The translations under genes and the position numbers were made by a program. Of a DNA stretch of 64,000 nt, positions 44,696 through 53,585 are shown one piece after another (the first letter of the stretch is position 1; each line of letters begins with the position of its first letter). The stretch is from NCBI RefSeq assembly GCF_014522265.1, contig NZ_CP017024.1, positions 4,164,501 to 4,228,500 on the forward strand, written 5' to 3'. Origin of the DNA: Pseudomonas oryzihabitans. GTDB taxonomy: Bacteria; Pseudomonadota; Gammaproteobacteria; Pseudomonadales; Pseudomonadaceae. Under the pieces are notes generated by a model. The model had not been told where the DNA came from, did no database searches, and saw only the letters and a list, made by a program, of their open reading frames with translations.

Positions 44696-45805
44696 GTGGC
44701 CATCCATCCCATCGAAGCGATCATCGAGGATTTCCGTGCCGGCAAGATGGTCATCCTGGTCGATGACGAAGACCGCGAGAACGAGGGCGACATCCTGCTC
44801 GCCGCCGATGCCTGCACCCCGGCGGCGATCAGCTTCATGGCGCGCGAAGCCCGCGGCCTGATCTGCCTGACGCTGACCGAAGAACGCTGCCGCCAGCTCA
44901 ACCTGATGCAGATGGTCAGCGACAACGGCACCGTCCACGGCACCGCCTTCACCGTGTCCATCGAAGCCGCCACGGGCGTCACCACCGGTATCTCGGCGGC
45001 GGACCGAGCGCGCACCATCGAAGCGGCGGTGGCGCCGGATGCCACCCCGCGCGATCTGGTCCAGCCCGGCCACATCTTTCCCCTGCGCGCTCGCGACGGC
45101 GGCGTGCTGACTCGCGCCGGCCATACTGAGGCCGGGTGCGACCTGGCACGGCTGGCCGGTCGCGATCCTTCGGCCGTGATCGTCGAGGTGATGAACGACG
45201 ATGGCAGCATGGCCCGCCGACCGGACCTGGAGCGCTTCGGCGAACGCCACGGCATCAAGCTGGGCACCATCGCCGACCTCATCCATTACCGACTGCGCCA
45301 TGAACACACCGTCACCCGCATCGGCGAAAGCGAATTGCCGACGGTGCACGGCACCTTCCGCCTGCTGACCTACGAGGACCGCATCGAGGGCGGCGTGCAC
45401 CTGGCCATGGTGATGGGCGACATCGACCGCGAGACCCCCACCCTGGTCCGCGTCCATGCCCTGGACCCGTTGCGCGACCTGGTCGGTGCCGAATACAGCG
45501 GCCCGCCGAGCTGGACCCTGTGGGCTGCCCTGGAACGCGTCGCCCAAGAAGGCCACGGCATCGTGGTGGTGCTCGCCAACCATGAATCCTCCCAGGCATT
45601 GCTGGCCCGGGTGCCCTCGCTGACCCAACCCAAGCGGCTGTTCGAGCGCTCCCAGTCGCGCATCTATGCCGAGGTGGGCACCGGGGCGCAGATCCTGCAA
45701 GACCTGGGCGTCGGGCGTATCCGCCACCTGGGTCTGCCGCTGCGCTATGCCGGCCTGACCGGGTACGAACTGGAGATCGTCGAGACCCTGCCGTTCCCTG
45801 GCTGA
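44696..45805 (+). CDS. ribB: 3,4-dihydroxy-2-butanone 4-phosphate synthase, RibB with degenerate RibA-like domain
   Basis: 369 residues from a GTG start at 44696 (GAGAGG upstream). The N-terminal ~200 residues are a full RibB domain: [74 protein letters not shown]. The C-terminal RibA-like half lacks the zinc cysteines of GTP cyclohydrolase II (region around [17 protein letters not shown]), so only the butanone-phosphate reaction is expected. Placed under operator D inside a flavin-oxygenase regulon, it probably boosts FMN supply during growth on the substrate. Confidence 0.9.
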   Translation: MAIHPIEAIIEDFRAGKMVILVDDEDRENEGDILLAADACTPAAISFMAREARGLICLTLTEERCRQLNLMQMVSDNGTVHGTAFTVSIEAATGVTTGISAADRARTIEAAVAPDATPRDLVQPGHIFPLRARDGGVLTRAGHTEAGCDLARLAGRDPSAVIVEVMNDDGSMARRPDLERFGERHGIKLGTIADLIHYRLRHEHTVTRIGESELPTVHGTFRLLTYEDRIEGGVHLAMVMGDIDRETPTLVRVHALDPLRDLVGAEYSGPPSWTLWAALERVAQEGHGIVVVLANHESSQALLARVPSLTQPKRLFERSQSRIYAEVGTGAQILQDLGVGRIRHLGLPLRYAGLTGYELEIVETLPFPG

Positions 45806-45844
45806 AGCGCCTTTCAGACGCCTTTGACAGGCTTGTAAAAAGTT

Positions 45845-45854
45845 TGGAATACCA
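45845..45854. promoter_or_regulatory. GntR-type operator E, ABC importer promoter
   Basis: TGGAATACCA, one mismatch from the consensus, in AT-rich surroundings 146 bases upstream of the substrate-binding protein gene. Confidence 0.6.
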
Positions 45855-45999
45855 TAATATCGGATTATGCCAGGGCTCGTGACAGACGGGCCCGATAGAA
45901 CAAGTCCAAGGCCTCCCTATTCTGGCCCCTGGCCGCACTGCTCTTAGAACGGACGAGGCATCCCTGCCGCGTCGATCCAATAACAGAGAGGGCATCAAG

Positions 46000-47022
46000 A
46001 TGTTGCTGAAGCGCAAAGTCGTATCCATTGCCGTCGCCGGCCTGCTCGCCACCCTGGGCGTCCAGGCCCAGGCGGAAAGCCTCAACTTCACCAGCTGGGG
46101 CGGCACTACCCAGGACGCTCAGAAGAAAGCCTGGGCCGGCCCCTTCACCCAGCAGACCGGCATCCAGGTGGTGCAGGACGGCCCCACCGACTACGGCAAG
46201 CTGCAGGCCATGGTGCAGAGTGGCAATGTGCAATGGGACGTGGTCGACGTGGAGGCGGACTTCGCCCTGCGCGCCGCCCAGCAGGGCCTGCTGGAGCCGC
46301 TGGACTTCAAGGCCATCGACCGCAGCAGGATCGATCCGCGCTTCGTCAACGATCATGCCGTGGGCTCCTTCTTCTTCTCCTTCGTGCTCGGCTACAACCA
46401 GGGCAAGCTGGGCAGCAAGCAGCCACAGGACTGGTCGGCGCTGTTCGACACCACCACCTATCCCGGCAAGCGGGCGCTCTACAAATGGCCGAGCCCCGGC
46501 GTGCTGGAACTGGCCCTGCTGGCCGATGGGGTGCCCAAGGACAAGCTCTATCCGCTGGACCTGGATCGCGCCTTCAAGAAGCTCGACACCATCAAGAAGG
46601 ACATCGTCTGGTGGGGCGGCGGCGCCCAGTCGCAGCAGCTGCTCGCCTCTGGTGAAGCGACCCTGGGGCAGTTCTGGAACGGCCGGGTCTATGCCCTGCA
46701 GCAGGACGGCGCGCCGGTGGGCGTGAGCTGGAAGCAGAATCTGGTCATGGCCGACATGCTGGTGGTGCCCAAGGGCGCGAAGAACAAGGAGGCGGCGATG
46801 AAATTTCTCGCCGAGGCCAGCGGCGCCCGCGGCCAGGCCGAGTTCGCCAACCTCACCGCCTACGCGCCGGTCAACCTCGACAGCGTTGCCAAACTGACCC
46901 CGGACCTGGCCAAGAATCTGCCCACCGCCTACGGCAGCGAGCAGGTCACCCTGGACTTCGCCTATTGGGCCCAGCACGGTGGCGAGATCGCCAGCCGCTG
47001 GAACGAATGGCTGGTGAAATGA
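46000..47022 (+). CDS. ABC transporter periplasmic substrate-binding protein (PotD/PotF-like)
   Basis: 340 residues with signal peptide 1-25 (KRKVVSIAVAGLLATLGVQAQA). Extracellular solute-binding family 1/8 features: LNFTSWGGTTQDAQKKAWAGPF, VVDVEADFALRA, WWGGGAQSQQLLASGEATLGQFWNGRVY and MKFLAEAS near the end. First gene of a four-gene importer operon. The family binds polyamines and similar cations or small organics. Operator E upstream suggests it imports the pathway's substrate or a related amine. Confidence 0.9.
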   Translation: MLLKRKVVSIAVAGLLATLGVQAQAESLNFTSWGGTTQDAQKKAWAGPFTQQTGIQVVQDGPTDYGKLQAMVQSGNVQWDVVDVEADFALRAAQQGLLEPLDFKAIDRSRIDPRFVNDHAVGSFFFSFVLGYNQGKLGSKQPQDWSALFDTTTYPGKRALYKWPSPGVLELALLADGVPKDKLYPLDLDRAFKKLDTIKKDIVWWGGGAQSQQLLASGEATLGQFWNGRVYALQQDGAPVGVSWKQNLVMADMLVVPKGAKNKEAAMKFLAEASGARGQAEFANLTAYAPVNLDSVAKLTPDLAKNLPTAYGSEQVTLDFAYWAQHGGEIASRWNEWLVK

Positions 47023-47023
47023 C

Positions 47024-47950
47024 ATGTCCGCCTCAAGTTCCAGCCGGGCGGTGCTCGGCTCCGCCAAGGACACCCCGCGTCCGCTGAGCGACCCGGCGCG
47101 GACCCGGGGTGAACGCGCCGTACGCTGGAAGGGGGCGAGTCACCTCGTCCCTGCCCTGCTGTTCCTCGGCCTGTTCTTCCTGGTTCCGTTGATCGGTCTG
47201 CTCCTGCGCGGATTCCTCGAACCCGTGCCGGGCCTCGGCAACTACCAGACGCTGTTCGCCAACGGTGCCTATGCCCAGGTGTTGCTCAACACCTTCGGCG
47301 TCGCCGCGCTGGTGACCTTCTTCAGCGTGCTGATCGGCTTTCCGCTGGCCTGGACCATTACCCTGATGCCACGCGGCTGGGGCCGCTGGCTGTTCAACAT
47401 CGTGCTGCTGTCGATGTGGACCAGCCTGCTGGCCCGCACCTACGCCTGGCTGGTGCTGCTGCAGGGTTCCGGCGTGATCAACAAGCTGCTCATGGCGATG
47501 GGGCTGATCGACGAGCCTTTGGCCATGGTCAACAACCTGACCGGGGTGGTGATCGGCATGATCTACATCATGATCCCCTTCATCGTGCTGCCCTTGCAGG
47601 CGACCCTGCAGGCCATGGACCCCATGGTGCTGCAGGCCGGCGCCATCTGCGGCGCCAGTCCCTGGACCAACTTCCGCAAGGTGTTCCTGCCGATGTGCCG
47701 TTCCGGCCTGGGCTCGGGTGCGCTGATGGTGTTCGTCATGTCGCTCGGCTACTACGTCACCCCCGCACTGCTGGGTGGGGCGCAGAACATGATGCTGCCG
47801 GAATTCATCATCCAGCAGGTGCAGTCCTTCCTCAACTGGGGCCTGGCCAGCGCCGCCGCGGCGTTGCTCATCGTCATCGCCCTGGTGCTGTTCGCCCTCT
47901 ATCTCAGGCTGCAACCGGAATCCCCGGTCGACCCCCAGAACGCGAGGTAA
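47024..47950 (+). CDS. ABC transporter permease (PotB-like)
   Basis: 308 residues; a ~40-residue cytoplasmic N-terminus then six membrane helices, with the EAA-type loop AGAICGASPWTNFRKVFLPM near 205-225. It pairs with the permease at 47955. Starts one base after the binding-protein stop. Confidence 0.91.
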   Translation: MSASSSSRAVLGSAKDTPRPLSDPARTRGERAVRWKGASHLVPALLFLGLFFLVPLIGLLLRGFLEPVPGLGNYQTLFANGAYAQVLLNTFGVAALVTFFSVLIGFPLAWTITLMPRGWGRWLFNIVLLSMWTSLLARTYAWLVLLQGSGVINKLLMAMGLIDEPLAMVNNLTGVVIGMIYIMIPFIVLPLQATLQAMDPMVLQAGAICGASPWTNFRKVFLPMCRSGLGSGALMVFVMSLGYYVTPALLGGAQNMMLPEFIIQQVQSFLNWGLASAAAALLIVIALVLFALYLRLQPESPVDPQNAR

Positions 47951-47954
47951 CCCC

Positions 47955-48764
47955 ATGCTGCTCACTCCAAGTGCCCTCGGCTGGCGGCTGCGCGGTGGCC
48001 TGCTGCTGGTCACCGGCGCCATCGCCGCGGTGCTCCTGCTGCCCATCGTCTTCATCGTGCTGCTGTCGTTCGGCTCCTCCCAGTGGCTGGTCTTCCCGCC
48101 ACCGGGCTGGACGCTGAAGTGGTACCAGCAATTCTTCGCCAACCCGGAATGGATGCAGGCGGCGCTGGCCAGCCTCAAGGTGGCGCTGCTGACCACCCTG
48201 GTCTCGGTGGCCCTGGCGGTACCCTGCGCCTTCGCCCTGGTACGCGGCAAATTTCCCGGGCGCAAGACGCTCTATGCGGTCTTCACCCTGCCGATGATCG
48301 TGCCGCTGGTGGTGATCGCCGTGGCCATCTATGCGCTGTTCCTGCGTCTGGGCTACACCGGCACCCTGCTGGCCTTCGTGGTCAGCCACGTGATCGTCGC
48401 CCTGCCCTTCGCGCTGATCGCCGTCATCAATTCGCTCAAGCTGTTCGATCAGTCCATCGAGGATGCCGCGGTGATCTGCGGTGCCTCGCGCCTGCAGGCG
48501 ATCTACCGGGTGACCCTGCCTGGCATCTGGCCGGGGGTGTTCGCCGGGGCTCTATTTGCCTTCCTGGTGTCCTGGGACGAGGTGGTGCTGAGCGTGATGA
48601 TGGCCAGCCCCAACCTGCAGACCCTGCCGGTGAAGATGTGGGCGACCCTGCGCCAGGACCTGACGCCGGTGATCGCCGTGGCCTCCACCGTGCTGATCGG
48701 CCTTTCCCTGCTGGTGATGCTCGCGGCTGCCCTGCTGCGCCGCCGCCAACCCCTTTCCCGCTGA
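47955..48764 (+). CDS. ABC transporter permease (PotC-like)
   Basis: 269 residues, six membrane helices, EAA loop EDAAVICGASRLQAIYRVTLPGIWPGV near 171-197. Four bases after the first permease gene. Completes the transmembrane heterodimer of the polyamine-type importer. Confidence 0.91.
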   Translation: MLLTPSALGWRLRGGLLLVTGAIAAVLLLPIVFIVLLSFGSSQWLVFPPPGWTLKWYQQFFANPEWMQAALASLKVALLTTLVSVALAVPCAFALVRGKFPGRKTLYAVFTLPMIVPLVVIAVAIYALFLRLGYTGTLLAFVVSHVIVALPFALIAVINSLKLFDQSIEDAAVICGASRLQAIYRVTLPGIWPGVFAGALFAFLVSWDEVVLSVMMASPNLQTLPVKMWATLRQDLTPVIAVASTVLIGLSLLVMLAAALLRRRQPLSR

Positions 48765-48780
48765 GCTCCCGGAGCCTGCC

Positions 48781-49923
48781 ATGAGCGCCGTACTCCAGAA
48801 CCACACCCCCGCGGCCCCGCTGGTCCGCCTGCAGAACCTCAACAAGCACTACGGCGACTTCACCGCCGTGGACGATCTCACGCTGGACATCCAGGAGGGT
48901 GAATTCCTCACCTTCCTCGGCTCCAGCGGTTCCGGCAAGTCCACCACCCTGTCGATGCTGGCCGGCTTCGAGACCCCCAGCTCCGGTGCCATCAGCGTCG
49001 CCGGTCGCTCGCTGCTGCGGGTGCCGCCGCACCAGCGCGACATCGGCATGGTGTTCCAGCGCTATTCGCTGTTTCCGCACCTCTCGGTACGCGACAACAT
49101 CGGTTTCCCCCTGGACATCCGCAAGGTCGGTGCGGCCGAGCGCAACCAGCGGGTCGACGCCATGCTGCGCCTGGTGCAGCTGGATGCCTTCGCCCATCGG
49201 CGGCCGGCGCAGCTCTCCGGCGGCCAGCAGCAGCGGGTGGCCATCGCCCGGGCGCTGGTCTATGAACCGCGCATCCTGCTGATGGACGAACCCCTCGGCG
49301 CCCTGGACAAGAAGCTCCGCGAAGACCTGCAGGACGAATTGCGCCAGTTGCACCGGCGACTGGGAATCACCATCGTCTACGTGACCCACGACCAGGAAGA
49401 AGCCCTGCGGCTGTCGCAGCGCATCGCCATCTTCAGTCACGGGCGCATCGTCGGCCTGGGCAGTGGCTACGACCTCTACCAGAATCCGCCGAATGCCTTC
49501 GTCGCGGCCTTCCTCGGCAACTCCAACTTTCTCAAGGTCACCGCCCGGGCCCAGGCCCATTGCACCTTCGAAGGTCAGGAGCTGGCGATGCGCCCGACCG
49601 CCGGCGTCAGACCGGAACAGGCGTTGCTGCTGATGCTGCGGCCGGAAAAGCTGCAGCTGCTGACTACCGAACAGGCCGCGACCCTGCCCATGCCGGCGGG
49701 CTGGAACGAGATCCCGGCACGGGTCGGCGAGGCGCTGTTCCTGGGCGAGAGCCAGAGCTGCATGCTGCAGACCGCGGGGGGCGCCCAGCTGATGGTCAAG
49801 TCGCTGGCCCATGCCCAGGGCCTGCAGCCTGGCCAGGTGGTACGGCTGCGCTGGGCGGCCAGCGATGCCTGCGTCTATACCGAGTGGAACGAAGCTGACC
49901 TCAGCAAGGCCGCCGCGCACTGA
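48781..49923 (+). CDS. ABC transporter ATP-binding protein (PotA-like)
   Basis: 380 residues. Walker A GSSGSGKS (47-54), Q-loop MVFQRYSLFPHLSV, signature LSGGQQQRVAIARAL, Walker B ILLMDEPLGALD and switch His in VYVTHDQEEAL; a C-terminal TOBE domain (about 285-375) with LMLRPEKLQL. It energises the importer of this operon; last gene before a hairpin terminator. Confidence 0.94.
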   Translation: MSAVLQNHTPAAPLVRLQNLNKHYGDFTAVDDLTLDIQEGEFLTFLGSSGSGKSTTLSMLAGFETPSSGAISVAGRSLLRVPPHQRDIGMVFQRYSLFPHLSVRDNIGFPLDIRKVGAAERNQRVDAMLRLVQLDAFAHRRPAQLSGGQQQRVAIARALVYEPRILLMDEPLGALDKKLREDLQDELRQLHRRLGITIVYVTHDQEEALRLSQRIAIFSHGRIVGLGSGYDLYQNPPNAFVAAFLGNSNFLKVTARAQAHCTFEGQELAMRPTAGVRPEQALLLMLRPEKLQLLTTEQAATLPMPAGWNEIPARVGEALFLGESQSCMLQTAGGAQLMVKSLAHAQGLQPGQVVRLRWAASDACVYTEWNEADLSKAAAH

Positions 49924-49930
49924 AGTCCCT

Positions 49931-49962
49931 GCAGGGCAGCGCGGATCGCCGCCCTGCCTTCG
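49931..49962 (+). terminator. Probable terminator of the ABC operon
   Basis: A hairpin with GCAGGGC/GCCCTGC arms and an inner GCG/CGC pair, followed by CTTCGTT, begins 7 bases after the ATPase stop. The tail is only partly T-rich. Confidence 0.6.
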
Positions 49963-50205
49963 TTACCCGCCGAGCGCGATCCGACCGGCCAGGTCAGCGG
50001 CCTCACCTCCCAGCGCGCGGCGTTCCTCCCTGCATGACCCACCTCGCGCGTCCGGATCCGGGCGCGCGCAGCACGCCGGATCGCCGGCAGCGGGTTGGCG
50101 AAGGCCAGGACCCGCACTGACGTTCGCGAGGAGAGCGCTCGCCGCAGCCGCCTTCGCCCGGCGAGCCTCATCCGCCCCTGTGGAGGGTCGAGGCCTTTGA
50201 CGTGC

Positions 50206-52134
50206 CTACAGGCGGAAGCGACTGATCCGGGCGGTCAATTCCGCACCCAGCTGTCCCAGTTCCGCGCTGGCCGCGGACATCTCCTGGCTGGAACTGACAC
50301 TGGCTTCCGCCAGGGCCTCGACGACGGCGACGCTCTGCCCGACCTCACCGGCGACCCGGCTCTGCTCTTCGGCGGCGGCCGCGATCTGCAGGTTCATCGC
50401 CTGCATGCTCGTGACTTGGCTGCCGATGAGTTGCAACGCCTCGCCAGCGTGCTGGATCAGGGTCACCGCCTGGCCGGTCTGCGAACGACTGGCGTCCATG
50501 CGCGCCGCGGCCTGAGCGGCGCGGCCACGCAGATCGGCGACGCTGCGCTCGATCTCGGTGACCGACTGCTGGGTGCTACGAGCCAGGTTGCGCACCTCGT
50601 CCGCCACCACCGCGAAGCCATGTCCGGCCTCCCCGGCGCGGGCCGCCTCGATGGCCGCGTTGAGCGCCAGCAGGTTGGTCTGCTCGGCGACCGCCTTGAT
50701 GACCCCGGTGACCGCGCCGATACGCTCGCTCTCGCGCAACAGCGCATCCATCGCCGTGGCGGCCTGCACCATCTCCTGCACCAGCGCGTCAACCGCGGTG
50801 ATCGCCTGGCGTACCCGTGCATCGCCATCGTCCGCCGCGCGCTCGACCTGCCGAGAGGTCTGGGACGCCATTTCGGCATGGGTGGCCACCTCCTGGGCAC
50901 TCGCGGTCAACTGCACGATGGCGGTAGCCACCAGGCGCGTTTCCTGGCCCTGGCGTTCCACTCCGTCACGCGTCCGCTCGGCGCTGCCGGTGAGCCCCTG
51001 AGCCGCGCCTTGCAGCTGCGTGGTGCTCTCCCGGACCTGGCCGACCAGCTCGCGCAAGCCGGCGGTCATCTCGCCCATGCTGGCCTGCAACTGACCGAGT
51101 TCGTCCCGCCGCGTCACCGGCGGCACGGACGACAGATCACCACCGGCGATGCGCCGGGCCTGCTGCAGCGAGGCGCGCAGCGGCTGCATCAGTTGGCGGG
51201 TGATGAGCCAGCCGGCCAGCAGACCGGCCAGCAACGCCAGCACGCTGATCAGCGCCAGCCAGCGATAGGCCTGCTCGCTGGCCGCCTCGCGCTGGACGAT
51301 GGTCTGGCGCACCAGCTGGCGCCCGGTGTCGAGCAGGCGGTCTTCCAGGCCGCGCAGTGCCTCGGCGGCCTGGGCGGCCTGCTGGTTGGCCTGCTGGAAG
51401 GTGCCGATGGAGTCCTGGTAATGCAGCAGTGCCTCTTCGGCCCGCCGCAGGATGGGCGCGTCGCGGCTGGAGGCACTGGCCAGGCGGCGTTGCAGTTCGG
51501 CGACCGTGGCCGTCATGTCGGCATTCGCCTTGGCCTCCTGGGCGGGATCGCCACCGAGCAGGTAGCGCTGCAGGCTGTACCTCACCTCGCGCAGGCGGCG
51601 CTCCAGTACGCCGATGGCCCGGAATTGGCCGAGTCGCTGGCCGGGATAGAGTTCGGGTGCTTCGTTGGTGGCCAGGTTCTGCTCGATCTCACCCACGCCC
51701 TGCAACGCTTCGTCGGCACGGGTGCCGAGCAGGGTCGCCGCTTCACCGCGCCGCTTATAGGCGCTCACCTGAGCGGTAAAGGTCTGCGCATAGGCAGCGG
51801 CCAATTCGCTCTGCGCGTCGAGCAGGTGCTGGCTGGCGGCGTCCAGGCCCAGCCGCTGCAATGCCGCCTGCTGCTCGCGCAAGGCGGCCAGACGCGCCGT
51901 CACAGGCTGGGCCACGGCTTCGCCGACCGCCTGGGCATAGGCCTGCCGGGCGATGCCCAGGTCCTTCGCCGCCTCGGTGAGTTCACCGATGGCCGCCAGG
52001 CGGTCGCCGCTGCGCGCCAGCAGGCCGATGGTGCTCCACCCGGTCGCGGCGATGGCCAGGGTCAGCAGCAGGACGCTGCCAAAACCCAGGGCCAGCTTGA
52101 GGGTCGTCTTCAGATCCTTGAACCAGGTGCGCAT
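50206..52134 (-). CDS. Methyl-accepting chemotaxis protein
   Basis: 642 residues from the ATG at 52134 (AAGGAG 6 bases upstream; a second ATG six bases earlier is too close). Membrane helix 1 near 11-33, a helical periplasmic sensor of about 250 residues, membrane helix 2 near 285-308 ([18 protein letters not shown]), a HAMP domain and a signalling domain with the invariant hairpin tip [21 protein letters not shown]. Operator F sits 66 bases upstream, so expression is probably tied to the flavin-oxygenase regulon and the receptor may sense its substrate. No C-terminal CheR pentapeptide is seen. Confidence 0.93.
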   Translation of the reverse strand: MRTWFKDLKTTLKLALGFGSVLLLTLAIAATGWSTIGLLARSGDRLAAIGELTEAAKDLGIARQAYAQAVGEAVAQPVTARLAALREQQAALQRLGLDAASQHLLDAQSELAAAYAQTFTAQVSAYKRRGEAATLLGTRADEALQGVGEIEQNLATNEAPELYPGQRLGQFRAIGVLERRLREVRYSLQRYLLGGDPAQEAKANADMTATVAELQRRLASASSRDAPILRRAEEALLHYQDSIGTFQQANQQAAQAAEALRGLEDRLLDTGRQLVRQTIVQREAASEQAYRWLALISVLALLAGLLAGWLITRQLMQPLRASLQQARRIAGGDLSSVPPVTRRDELGQLQASMGEMTAGLRELVGQVRESTTQLQGAAQGLTGSAERTRDGVERQGQETRLVATAIVQLTASAQEVATHAEMASQTSRQVERAADDGDARVRQAITAVDALVQEMVQAATAMDALLRESERIGAVTGVIKAVAEQTNLLALNAAIEAARAGEAGHGFAVVADEVRNLARSTQQSVTEIERSVADLRGRAAQAAARMDASRSQTGQAVTLIQHAGEALQLIGSQVTSMQAMNLQIAAAAEEQSRVAGEVGQSVAVVEALAEASVSSSQEMSAASAELGQLGAELTARISRFRL

Positions 52135-52199
52135 ACGCATCTCCTTATCGAAGCGAGGCTCTTGGCAAGCCCCGGCTGAACCGCCCAATAGATGGATTA

Positions 52200-52209
52200 T
52201 GGTATACCA
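52200..52209. promoter_or_regulatory. GntR-type operator F, chemoreceptor promoter
   Basis: Perfect palindrome TGGTATACCA in ATTATGGTATACCAA, 66 bases upstream of the chemoreceptor start; the five bases before it (ATTAT) match those at operator C. Confidence 0.78.
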
Positions 52210-52290
52210 ACCGACATTCAAGACGTTTTCCTTCGTCTCCGCCAGCGCCACGTTCATCCGGTCCGGCGGAAGCCCTGTTGCGGGGTGCGC

Positions 52291-53214
52291 CTAACGTTCA
52301 CGGGCCTCGCCACTCGCCGACACCAGGAACTGGCGAAACGCCTGGGCACCGGCCCCCAGGCGGTCTTCGGGACTCCAGATCAGGCCCAGCTCCATGGGCG
52401 GGATGGCGTCGGCCACCGGCCGGGCTTCCAGTTTGCGGCCTTCCAGCGACCAGCCGCGATAGAGCATGTCGGAGAGGATGGTCACGCCGAAGCCATGGGC
52501 GACCAGGCCGCGCAGGGACTCCATGGACGAAGTCTTGAACACCACGTTGGGCGCAAGACCCGCCGCGTGCCAGTAGCGCAGGGTCGAGGTCTCCCCTTCG
52601 TCCACCGTGGCGAGGATGTAGGGATAGGGAGCGATGTCGGCCAGGGTGACGCGCTCCGCTGCCAGCAGCGGATGGGCGATGGGCAGCCAGAGCTGGCGCG
52701 GCGAGCGCATCAGCAGGTGGCGCTCGAAGGGCTGGGTGGCGTCGACGTTGGAGATGACGGTGAGGCCCAGCTCCAGGGTGCCATCGGTGATGCCGGCCTC
52801 GATGCTGGGCCGGTCCATGTCGCGCAGGTCGATGTCGATCTGCGGATAGCTGCGCTTGAAGCGCGCCAGCAGGGTCGGCAGGTAGTAGCCGAGCACCGCA
52901 TAGGAGGCGCCGACGCGCGCCTGGCCGGTCAGGGCATGGCTCTGGAACAGCGGCTGGCTGACGGCGTCCTGCAGGGTATCGAGGATGTGCCGGGCATGGT
53001 GATAGAACTGATGCCCCTCGGCCGTGAGCTTGACGCCGTGGGGCAGGCGCTCGAATAGCCGCACGGCGAGCAGCGCCTCCAGCTGGCTGACCGCCGTGGT
53101 GACCGCCGACTGGCTGACGTTGACCGCGCTGGCGGCCAGGGAAAACTGGCTGTTCTCGGCGGCGGCGACGAAGTAGCGCAGCTGCCGCATCGAAATGTCC
53201 TTGAGCACTGCCAT
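52291..53214 (-). CDS. LysR-family transcriptional regulator
   Basis: 307 residues from the ATG at 53214, preceded by TTGGAAAA; a TTG four codons upstream is an alternative. Winged helix with FVAAAENSQFSLAASAVNVSQSAVTTAVSQLE and a substrate-binding-like effector domain. It lies between the chemoreceptor and the divergent liu operon. It could serve either; no LysR box was recognised near the liuA start. Confidence 0.88.
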   Translation of the reverse strand: MAVLKDISMRQLRYFVAAAENSQFSLAASAVNVSQSAVTTAVSQLEALLAVRLFERLPHGVKLTAEGHQFYHHARHILDTLQDAVSQPLFQSHALTGQARVGASYAVLGYYLPTLLARFKRSYPQIDIDLRDMDRPSIEAGITDGTLELGLTVISNVDATQPFERHLLMRSPRQLWLPIAHPLLAAERVTLADIAPYPYILATVDEGETSTLRYWHAAGLAPNVVFKTSSMESLRGLVAHGFGVTILSDMLYRGWSLEGRKLEARPVADAIPPMELGLIWSPEDRLGAGAQAFRQFLVSASGEARER

Positions 53215-53348
53215 CTGATTTTCCAATACCTGGATTCTATTTTTATCGTTTCACGATAGCGCATTTCCTCTCCTAGACTCAGAGGCACAGGCGCGCCGCC
53301 TTCCTCTCGCGGTCGCCATGACAAGAATAATGAACAGGAGGACGGACC

Positions 53349-53585
53349 ATGCGCGCCCTGGCGCCCGCGTTCCGCAGCCGCGCTCCGCGCGCACCCTTGT
53401 CCTGCCGTCGGCCGCCCTGCCCGACGGTTCTCCAGCGTCCACCTGCGCGCCACGCCCGCGCCTGGCCATCAGCGCTGCCCCGTCCTGTTTCTTTCAGCTC
53501 CGCGCCGTACCGGGTGGCCGCCCCATGCGCGCCCGATCGGCCGACCGCTCTCACCCGACAATCCCAACAACAGGTGACCCCATGA
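53349..53585 (+). CDS. Possible upstream ORF coupled to liuA
   Basis: A 78-codon ORF rich in Arg, Pro, Ala and Ser that starts 7 bases after a perfect AGGAGG (53336-53341) and ends in an ATGA overlap with liuA. The product resembles no known protein and has no domain. The strong initiation signal plus exact overlap suggests a translated leader rather than a functional protein. It could also be chance, since high-GC DNA makes long open frames. It is the only candidate gene in the 367 bases between the LysR gene and liuA. Confidence 0.32.
   Translation: MRALAPAFRSRAPRAPLSCRRPPCPTVLQRPPARHARAWPSALPRPVSFSSAPYRVAAPCAPDRPTALTRQSQQQVTP

Noticed and set aside
44620-44700. FMN riboswitch upstream of ribB
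   Set aside because: Only about 80 bases separate the divergent genes, and they hold a GntR-type operator; none of the conserved FMN-riboswitch elements is present.
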